Positions 59,101-64,000 of a stretch of DNA of 64,000 nucleotides are shown piece after piece (position 1 is the first letter of the stretch; the number at the start of each line of letters is the position of its first letter). Source of the DNA: Ditylenchus dipsaci (Eukaryota > Nematoda > Chromadorea > Rhabditida > Anguinidae). A program made the translations under genes and the position numbers. The notes below the pieces were generated by a model, which ran no database searches, was not told the DNA's origin, and saw only the letters and a list, made by a program, of their open reading frames with translations. The DNA lies in contig SADC01000113.1 of the NCBI GenBank assembly GCA_004194705.1, positions 53,372-117,371 of the forward strand. The letters are read 5' to 3'.

Positions 59101-60012
59101 TACCTAAAATAAAATTCTGGGTCTTGTTTTCTTAGAAACCAAGTTGAAAAATCCATACGGAAGTTCAGTGAGTAGGAAAAAAAATTGTATGGCGAGGCAA
59201 TTTAGAACGCGTGGCCATGATCTTTAATTGCGGGTCGTCTAGATTAGGAATACAAGTGCCGGAATTTTTCAATAACCGACAAATTACTGTATTTTTCAAT
59301 TAAGCCCATATGGGGATTATTTTTCAACCCCTGAAAATGGGAAAAATTTAAGGTCGATTTTGAGATTTTGGGTGCTTCACCAAGATGTGAAAAGTGGAAT
59401 CAGGAGAACTCGTGCTAATTAAGAAACGCAAAAAACAGTTTTGTGAAATGTTTGATCTAGGCTGAGATATAAGGTCCGTATGGTGGGGGTTTTAGAGAGT
59501 GGGAAGAGAAAAACACGGTAACTAAGTTTAGCCGGGATACTGTCGTTTCGACTAAACGATCCATTGCTGGGTTTCACAGATTTTTTTAATCTTTTTGAAC
59601 CTCCATTCATGGCCTTTTAGAACCTTCAGTTTACTTATTCCGGTCTTGAAATTGGTAAAATATAAATTTAGTCTAGAAAAAGTAAAAAAATTTCAGAAAG
59701 GCTAGAAATGGATATGTTAGAAAAGTTTCAAAAACAGATAATGATCGGAACAACCAGAAATAATCAAAAATCAATACCTTTATTAAGCCTAAAAATAAGT
59801 GACGTTCAGTTAAGTTGCAGACTTCGTATACGGTACGTGGAATAAATACTCTCGTGTGACGTTTTTTTTGAATGGGTTAAAAAATTAAAACTAGATTTTA
59901 AAAAAGGAAAATTTTCGCAGGGTTTCAAACCATTAAAAACACTGGAGGCAGAAGACGACTCAGACCTGAAAGTGACGAAGATTTCGCCTCTCCTAGTACC
60001 AAATCAATGTGA
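47165..60012 (+). CDS. PAM: Peptidylglycine alpha-amidating monooxygenase, bifunctional (PHM + PAL)
   Basis: Converts glycine-extended neuropeptides to alpha-amides: PHM hydroxylates glycine (copper, ascorbate), PAL cleaves off glyoxylate. Exons: 47165-47303, 49384-49422, 49472-49536, 49586-49967, 50227-50310, 51419-51522, 51593-51925, 51974-52095, 52788-52886, 52936-53336, 58445-58952, 59921-60012. Signal peptide MLMLFYVILLLEFLAG. PHM copper ligands: RVHHMLLYGC, VLQIHYAK, FRTHTHAM and the Met in CNFYMMFY. PAL NHL-type repeats: FYMPHSVFVD, GYCNNRIMKFS, VYVADRENGRVQVF, RAKGNTVYVGEIDEAG. Then a membrane segment (LTSILVMLLLVSGSYLVCYL), KKCCGC and a cytosolic tail ending DEDFASPSTKSM. So it is the integral membrane form, acting in secretory granules. 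One-base breaks near 49660, 49863, 52040, 52860, 53150, 58575 and several in 58690-58830 are mostly missing bases; the conserved sequence argues for assembly error. Confidence 0.94.
47940..48130 (-). repeat. SINE-like repeat, copy C (inverted)
   Basis: Reverse complement of copy A: GATGCGCACACCCACATACC, TTAGACACAAATCATTCGAA and the TATGCAT palindrome, preceded by GCCTCCTGCGCCC. It lies in the first PAM intron, where a lone pogo cap (TACAGTCAACGC, ~47360) also occurs. Confidence 0.6.
49057..49249. mobile_element. hAT-like MITE with AAAAGCAGGAAT words
   Basis: CAGGGTTCACAGATCG at the left, CATCTGTGAACCCTG at the right; AAAAAGCAGGAA words reiterated inside. The ends look like hAT, but the flanking 8-mers (GTACTGAC and ATACCAGC) match poorly. 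In the first PAM intron. Confidence 0.6.
49990..50189. mobile_element. CCGTAT-family MITE in PAM intron
   Basis: TA-flanked; CCCTATATTCTCTATTAAAC at the left, complement (TTTAATAGAGAAAATGCGG) at the right. Inner inverted AAATACGGATTT/AAATGCGTATTT blocks. Related to 37204-38389. Confidence 0.75.
50435..50677. mobile_element. TTTAAAGG-family MITE, GGCGGGGGACAA subtype
   Basis: Left TTTTAAAGGCCATTGCC and CCGACAACGGTTGTCCCCCG, right GGCGGGGGACAATTC...GGCAATGGC. It shares TTCAACTTGGTTTCTAACAA and CTAGGCCTTGTTTTGTTAGA blocks with the MITE split by the element at 33981. In a PAM intron. Confidence 0.75.
50678..51418. other. PAM intron sequence with a decayed pogo end
   Basis: No coding sequence. 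Around 51100-51210, ATTGTACGGATGCAACATAG and GCAACATACAGGTTCGACTA look like a degenerate pogo-type right end; GGCCTGACTGTAG near 51047 may be another. Confidence 0.4.
52266..52560. mobile_element. hAT-like end with AACCGAAAATCGG words (truncated)
   Basis: TAGGGTTGGATCGGGTTAAC is followed by AACCGAAAAATG, AAAATCGGGATTTTC and GAAAATCGACCG words, the cap-plus-word layout of hAT-like elements here. No inverted right end was found. In the PAM intron 52096-52787. Confidence 0.5.
53398..53795. mobile_element. Degenerate pogo-type palindrome
   Basis: Diverged relative of 60239-60664: CCCTAAAGTTCG, ACCCGTGCCTCTCGAT, GGTGACAGCTTATCGAGAGG and TGTCTGACCCTGGGC blocks in the same order. End caps not preserved. 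Confidence 0.5.
54420..54655. repeat. ~235-bp direct repeat, copy 1
   Basis: Nearly identical to 55693-55930 (about 1.27 kb apart, same orientation): both run from CTTTTATTA and CAGGGAACAGGGATACAG-like sequence to GAGATGTTCC and CACTTGAGGTGC. On the minus strand each encodes HLQTFYSASDDEEEEAL and SASECSPVSIVSSSG-like residues. It may be an exon-like tandem duplication or short terminal repeats of an element; the latter fits badly because the ORF runs past copy 2. Confidence 0.8.
54440..56440 (-). CDS. Unidentified intronless serine-rich/coiled-coil ORF, frame-broken
   Basis: Not recognised. Four overlapping minus-strand open segments make one ~2-kb reading path with a few one-base breaks and no needed introns: 56440-56042 (MMSAKTVSLKALKSS..., with LIATSQLKGTEFANAMANLP), part of 56041-55694 (SISSSSSRSKLQYEKVVSPS, then FYSASDDEEEEALV), 55836-55090 (248 residues, serine-rich, with SRSSTPTLRSPRSSS and SSDDQLSHRSFSGRRS) and 54974-54663 (coiled coil: LSKVTEDLQSQINVLSEEQR, SSHDRLALLYNKRAQTLLQQ), ending in a second FYSASDDEEEE copy. 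Acidic SDDEEEE and Ser-Pro patterns suggest a phosphorylated cytosolic protein. It could be a captured host gene, an accessory transposon protein or a decayed gag-like ORF. The path stays open over 2 kb, so coding is likely; function unknown. Confidence 0.5.
55693..55930. repeat. ~235-bp direct repeat, copy 2
   Basis: Partner of 54420-54655; see there. The few differences (for example one base at GATATATACC versus GATATAATACC) change the reading frame between copies. Confidence 0.8.
56619..57551 (-). mobile_element. Internally deleted mariner element
   Basis: Terminal inverted repeats TTAGGTTGTAACATAAGTTC on both ends, flanked by TA. The minus strand (57383-56707) encodes a mariner transposase with both N-terminal helix-turn-helix parts (REWFAKFKKGIFDLEDASRS, GRPVEFDED, LAEKMDSNAMTISRHLAAMG, LGAWVP), then, one frame away, HELTEKQKEKREAKLV joined directly to HPPYSPDLAPSDYYLF, KWKEVVNNDGDYITE. 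The middle with the first two catalytic aspartates is deleted; the third (SPDLAPSD) remains. Non-autonomous, and younger than the element it sits in. Confidence 0.93.
57935..58110. mobile_element. Truncated pogo end and a truncated hAT-like end
   Basis: TA|CAGTCGACGCTCGATACAAG with GGACACACTCGATTGAAGGA words (57937-57985) is cut by TTGGGCGAAATACCGGTATTTT (58011-), a hAT-like cap plus ATACCGGTAT word. Neither partner end is present. Confidence 0.5.
58986..59233. mobile_element. TTTAAAGG-family MITE, degenerate
   Basis: Carries the family's GTCTTCTAAGACAACGATTG and TCCCCGCCAATTC blocks, the TTCAATTTGGTTTCTAACAA arm and its complement TTAGAAACCAAGTTGAAAAA, ending GGCCATGATCTTTAA. In the last PAM intron. 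Confidence 0.7.
59287..59519. mobile_element. CCGTAT-family-like MITE, degenerate
   Basis: Left CTGTATTTTTCAATTAAGCC, right AGTGGGAAGAGAAAAACACGG, in a TA context. Inner GGGGATTATTTTTCAACCCC resembles CCGTAT-family word sequence. In the last PAM intron. Confidence 0.45.
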
Positions 60013-60238
60013 ACAAGAACTAGTGTTACTATTGTCAAGCCAAATTCTTTTTGTATGTTTAAAGATGCTTTGAGCCAAAGCAAATCGCACAGCATAATAA
60101 CTATAACTATCTAATTCAATCTGCATTCAAGCTGCATTTTATCTTTCAGGGTTTCTCTTTAATGGTTGTGCATTTGGTATTGTTAAATCAAATTTTATTT
60201 ATTAGCAGCATTGATTAAGTTGTACATACACCATACTA

Positions 60239-60664
60239 CAGTCAACTCTCGATATAGTGTAGCCCCCAAAGTTCGTTCCCGCCTTGGGTCCGACACTTTT
60301 TTTACCTCGATTTTTGAAGTCTTTTGCCAAATATGATTCGTCAGTCTAGTGCGAAATATCGCAGGGATTCGATTTTGCCAGTCGTTTTTGTAAAAGGCAA
60401 AAGTTTTGCCGAAAAGACCCGCGCCTCTCGATATAGTGTAGTGGTTTTTTCAAAATAAGGCTACACTATATCGAGAGGCGCGGGTCTTTTCGGCAAAACT
60501 TTGCCTTTACAAAAACGACTGGCAAAAATCGGAATCCCTGCGATATTTCGCACTAGACTGACGAATCATATTTGGCAAAAGACTTCAAAAATCGAGGTAA
60601 AAAAAGTGTCGGACCCAAGGCGGGAACGAACTTTTAGGGGCTACACTATATCGAGAGTTGACTG
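60239..60664. mobile_element. pogo-like perfect-palindrome MITE
   Basis: TA-flanked; CAGTCAACTCTCGATATAGT at the left and its exact complement at the right. The arms are ~195 bases and almost identical, with a ~30-base spacer (GTGGTTTTTTCAAAATAAGG). Words: TCTCGATATAGTGTAG. It begins 227 bases after the PAM stop codon and may be in its 3' UTR. Confidence 0.93.
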
Positions 60665-61024
60665 TATCCGTATTCAATGTATTAGAAAGGCGATTAATAT
60701 TAAGATAATATTAGAATATAGATTGTGAAGGCTTTTCCAACTAAAGCCTAAAAATTTACGTTTATTATTTCCTTTAGTCATTTCATGAAAAAATTCTCGC
60801 TTTTTAATTGTCGCTTTTTTGGCATTCTGTTTTTTTCGTGTTTTAACATTTAGTGACACAGGTTTGAGCTCATTAACTTGCGACTTGCGTCTAAAGTTTT
60901 CTTTTAAATTTGAAAAAGCAATTTTTGTCAAAAGCACAAAAAACAAAACACCAAAAGTAGACGCGCGTTAAAAAAATTGAAGAGTTTTTATATGGCTAAT
61001 ATGTTGTACTGTAGCCTGCATCCT
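60665..61024. other. Short region without a recognised gene
   Basis: AT-rich; a basic minus-strand ORF of 90 codons (60946-60674) has no features I recognise and no ATG context to support it. Likely non-coding. Confidence 0.4.
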
Positions 61025-61795
61025 ATTAAAGGACCATGCTCGTGCAAGGCCAGCAATTGTTGAAATTTGAATTGGCGGGGACCCAAAACATTTTTCGCTG
61101 CAAGACATTTTATTAAAAAAACGTTTTTGTCGCTTTAATTTGAATTCCGTCAAACCCAGCAAATTATGGTTGCAGCGAAAAGAATGAATACTTAATTATA
61201 CCCATGCATTCAGCCGGGTCGGATCCCCAGGTTGAGAATGAGCTAGACCTCTTCGGAGTGTCGTGTGCTCTTAGTTTTGGATTTGACGATCCTCAGGTCG
61301 GTTGTCGGTCCGGGTGACTGGTTCCGTGACAGTATGTGACTGGGTGACTGGTTCCAGTCAGCGTCACACAGGATAGGGTAATCTAGAAATTCGTTTTCCG
61401 ACAACCCTACAAAAAGAGCAAGGAAATTTGAAAAGAATCGGTATGAACAGTTGGGTTTTTACTTGTTCTGGCATCTTCGTTTTACAGACTGAGCAGCCAC
61501 CCACAGAATGAAGACCGAGCCAAAGGCTCGGCAAATCCAAAACTCAGAGCACACGACACTTCGAAAAGGTCTAGCTCATTTTCAACCTCGGGATCCGACC
61601 CGGCTGAATGACAGGTATTTAATTGAGTGCTCATGCTTTTCGCTGCAACTACAATTGCTGGGTTTGACGGAATTCAAAAAATTAAAGCGACAAAAATGTT
61701 TTTTAATAAAATGTCTTGCAGCGAAAAATGTTTTTGGGTCCCGCCAATTCAAATTTCAACAATGCTGGCCTTGCACGAGCGTGGTCCTTTAAAGG
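61025..61795. repeat. Foldback element with TTAAAGGACCATGCTCGTGCAA ends
   Basis: Left ATTAAAGGACCATGCTCGTG, right GCACGAGCGTGGTCCTTTAA; inner arms GCTGCAAGACATTTTATTAA and TTGAATTCCGTCAAACCCAG, mirrored at 61640-61730, and GGGTCGGATCCC with TAGACCTCTTCGGAGTGTCG around the centre. Terminal motif related to the TTTAAAGG family. Antisense ORFs reflect the palindrome. Confidence 0.8.
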
Positions 61796-61812
61796 GGGAG
61801 GAAACTTTATAT

Positions 61813-61965
61813 TAGGGTGGTTGAATGGTAATTACCGGGTAATTACCGGGTATTACCCGGAAAAATACTTTCCGGCCTTATTTCTCGTAATTACTTGGGT
61901 AATTACCCGGGTAATTACCCGGGTAATTACCCGAAAAGTATTTCTCCGGAGAATTACCCACCCTA
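61813..61965. mobile_element. hAT-like MITE with GGTAATTACC words
   Basis: TAGGGTGGTTGAATGGTAAT...ATTACCCACCCTA with exact 8-bp target duplication CTTTATAT (61805-61812 and 61966-61973). GGGTAATTACCC words occur seven or eight times in 153 bases. Non-coding. Confidence 0.93.
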
Positions 61966-61973
61966 CTTTATAT

Positions 61974-62020
61974 ACGCATCGCCGAAAGTCGGGGGTTCAA
62001 ATCCCCCTGAGTGCACACCC
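61974..62020 (+). other. tRNA 3'-half-like sequence
   Basis: CGGGGGTTCAAATCCCCC is a well-formed T-arm with the B-box GGTTCAAATCC; CGCCGAAAGTCG before it could be a variable arm of a type II tRNA. No matching A-box or 5' acceptor strand (GCACTCA would be needed) was found upstream, where the hAT MITE ends. A tRNA truncated by that insertion or a SINE piece is likely. Confidence 0.4.
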
Positions 62021-62919
62021 TATTTATTTGGCTTACTTTTTAATAAGTTCACTGACTTCTAAGGCAAACCATCGAGCAATCGATTGAAACTATTTCAGCA
62101 CTGCCTTTACTGTCACTAAATTCCCTAAATTTTAGGATTTCATGCAAATGACCATCAAAACAGGGGATGGCATGGAATTGGACATCGTTCAATGATTTTT
62201 TAATTTTAGCTCTGAAATGTATAATAGCTCAAATGGAGGCTAGAATCTTGGCTACATTTATATACATGAAGCGTATGGCTTGTAGATGTAATCAGAAAAT
62301 ATCGATTAAACCAGTAAAAAAACCCCGAAACTCATCAATTTTCGAAAAATTTAGCCTATTTTAGCCTATAAATAAGCCCCAGCAGGTGTAAAACCTCTGC
62401 TGATGATCTTGTTAGATAGCTGAGAGTGTGAGAATCATTTTGACACCGGACTTGTGAATAAAATAGGGTAAAAAATAAGGTTTGCACCCAGTTTGTATTC
62501 AAAACCTCCGACCCTAGGCGACGCGTATTTGAAGTTTCCTCCCTCTTTAAATTTTCATTAGCTAATATTTATACAAAAAAGATTGCTAGTATGTGATCGG
62601 AGAGTCCCCAACGGTCAATTTTTTATTTACGTCGCTGTAATGCAAAAAAGTCATAATGTTTAAACCAAATCTGGCGTTTTTTTCTCGGTGCATTGTCAAA
62701 TGTGATATGTTTGCGATTTTCAAGTCCCATATCTGTTAATTTCTACAATATTTTGTATATTTTCTTCGCCTTTGTGTAACACCTAAAAATTTGAGCATTT
62801 TAACTCAGCTGAAAGGATGTGTGTTTTAGGTTTACGTCGTTATTCTGTCTGTAAAAGCTGATAGTGGTTGAAAATAATAAATATGAAATATATGCAACAG
62901 GACACAACCAAAATCTTAA
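62021..62919. other. Region without a recognised gene
   Basis: AT-rich sequence; I see no exon chain, element ends or conserved protein match. A 65-codon plus-strand ORF at 62167-62364 starts with ATG but shows nothing recognisable. Confidence 0.4.
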
Positions 62920-63983
62920 CACTCCGGCTCGCTGCGTGACCTTTGGCTCCTAGCGCAGAACTCACGCTGAACAGGGTCATCTGCCCTTTTGAAGCATACA
63001 AGTCGTGATTTTCTGCTTCATACAACTTCAAAGGGGCAGATCTCGCTAATTTTTTATATTGATTATTCTGATTTCAAATTCAACAGAAGCTAGATACGGC
63101 TTTTTTATGACATATCGTTGAAGGGTATATGATGTAAACGATAGATTTTTGCTCAAAAGAAACCCATCGTGTACATTTTTCAAAACTGTTTAATATAATT
63201 TAAATGCGAGAAAAAGCGCCATATGGCCGTACGTTTGGTCAAAATTATATACCGTTTCGTAGGTCATAAAAAAACTGCGCCAGAAAGTACTTTGAAAAAT
63301 AGTATGGACACACTTCTGGAATTATTTGCGAGACTCTCAAAAAAAGTTCCAAAGAAGATTTTGAAATGAAACCTTTCATTTGGCTAGGAAAACCAAATTT
63401 TTATACGGATTCGTGTTCAACATGGTTGAACACGAAACACAAAACTAAAAGATGAATGTCAAATTCATCCAGTGTTAAAAGTTCTCCCTTTCTTAGCGAA
63501 ATGAAAGTTTCACATCAAAAATCTTCCTTGGAATTTTTTTCGAGAGTCTATCGAAAATTCGAAGGGTTCCCATACTTTTTTTCAAGGTACTTTTCTGGTG
63601 CAGTTTTTCATGCTCTATCGAATGATATATAATTTTGATTAAACAAACGGCCCTAATGGCACTTTTTCTCGCATTAAAAGTATTAAACACACCTTTTTTT
63701 AAATATGACAACAATGGTTTCTGTTGTCTATCGTTTAACTACCTCATATACCGCTCAACGATATGTTATCAGAGAGCCAGTAATTTGCATCTCTGTTAAA
63801 TTTTCATAAAAAATTGCCGAGATCTGCCTTTTGAAGTTGCATGAGCAGAAATCTCGACTTGGATGGTTCAGAGGGCAGATAACCCGCAGATACCAACTTT
63901 TTTCAAAAAAAATTCGACCATCGTATTCAGCGCACAATTCTGGCAATAGGAGCCATAAAAGTCACGCACCGGAGCCGGCAGTG
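62920..63983. mobile_element. TTAA-flanked palindromic element (piggyBac-type insertion)
   Basis: Left CACTCCGGCTCGCTGCGTGA, right the near-complement GTCACGCACCGGAGCCGGCA then GTG, flanked by TTAA on both sides (62916-62919 and 63984-63987). The whole 1.06 kb is an imperfect palindrome: TATCGTTGA..., GCGAGAAAAAGCGCCATA and CAGAAAGTACTTTGAAAAA blocks recur inverted, around a centre near 63420-63450 (GTTCAACATGGTTGAAC). TTAA target choice is the hallmark of piggyBac; no transposase ORF. Confidence 0.75.
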
Positions 63984-64000
63984 TTAATCAATTTCATATA

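Overview
This is animal nuclear DNA, AT-rich, with short exons, GT-AG introns (acceptors mostly TTTTTAG or TTTCAG) and very many DNA transposons. The RPL26-like copy reads closest to nematode RPL26 as I remember it (TDD after the PIR motif, a C-terminal KGKHTEES), so I infer a nematode or another ecdysozoan; the species is not identified. No prokaryotic genes, CRISPR array, operon or rRNA gene was seen.

Host genes in order: (1) 255-1638 (+), 3' part of an RNF126/RNF115-type RING E3 ligase; (2) 5388-18940 (+), DCAF11/WDR23, the WD40 substrate receptor of CUL4-DDB1, about 17 exons; (3) 16291-16668 (-), a defective RPL26-like copy in a DCAF11 intron, inside an inverted-repeat structure; (4) 32222-32922 (-), CRIPT, 4 exons; (5) 33007-46129 (+), a DPY19 C-mannosyltransferase, whose first codon lies 84 bp from CRIPT's and which holds a 10.6 kb intron; (6) 47165-60012 (+), a bifunctional peptidylglycine alpha-amidating monooxygenase (PHM, PAL, transmembrane segment, cytosolic tail), 12 exons. 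A minus-strand, apparently intronless serine-rich/coiled-coil ORF (54440-56440) sits in a PAM intron inside nested transposons.

Most remaining sequence is DNA transposons and MITEs: pogo/Tigger-like elements with CAGTCGA ends and TA target sites; a second TA family starting CCGTAT with a pogo-type transposase fragment; hAT-like elements with CAGNG/TAGGG ends and exact 8-bp target duplications; two deleted mariners; a TTAA-flanked element; an element with 3-bp TAA duplications; a Helitron-like terminus; long foldbacks; SINE/tRNA-derived sequences; and satellites. Many are nested two or three deep. Element families differ mainly in a short, often self-complementary word reiterated next to a constant cap.

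Nearly every conserved gene needs single-base corrections, mostly missing bases in homopolymers. This looks like residual long-read assembly error rather than loss of five conserved genes, so the coding spans below follow homology and splice phase, with breaks noted.
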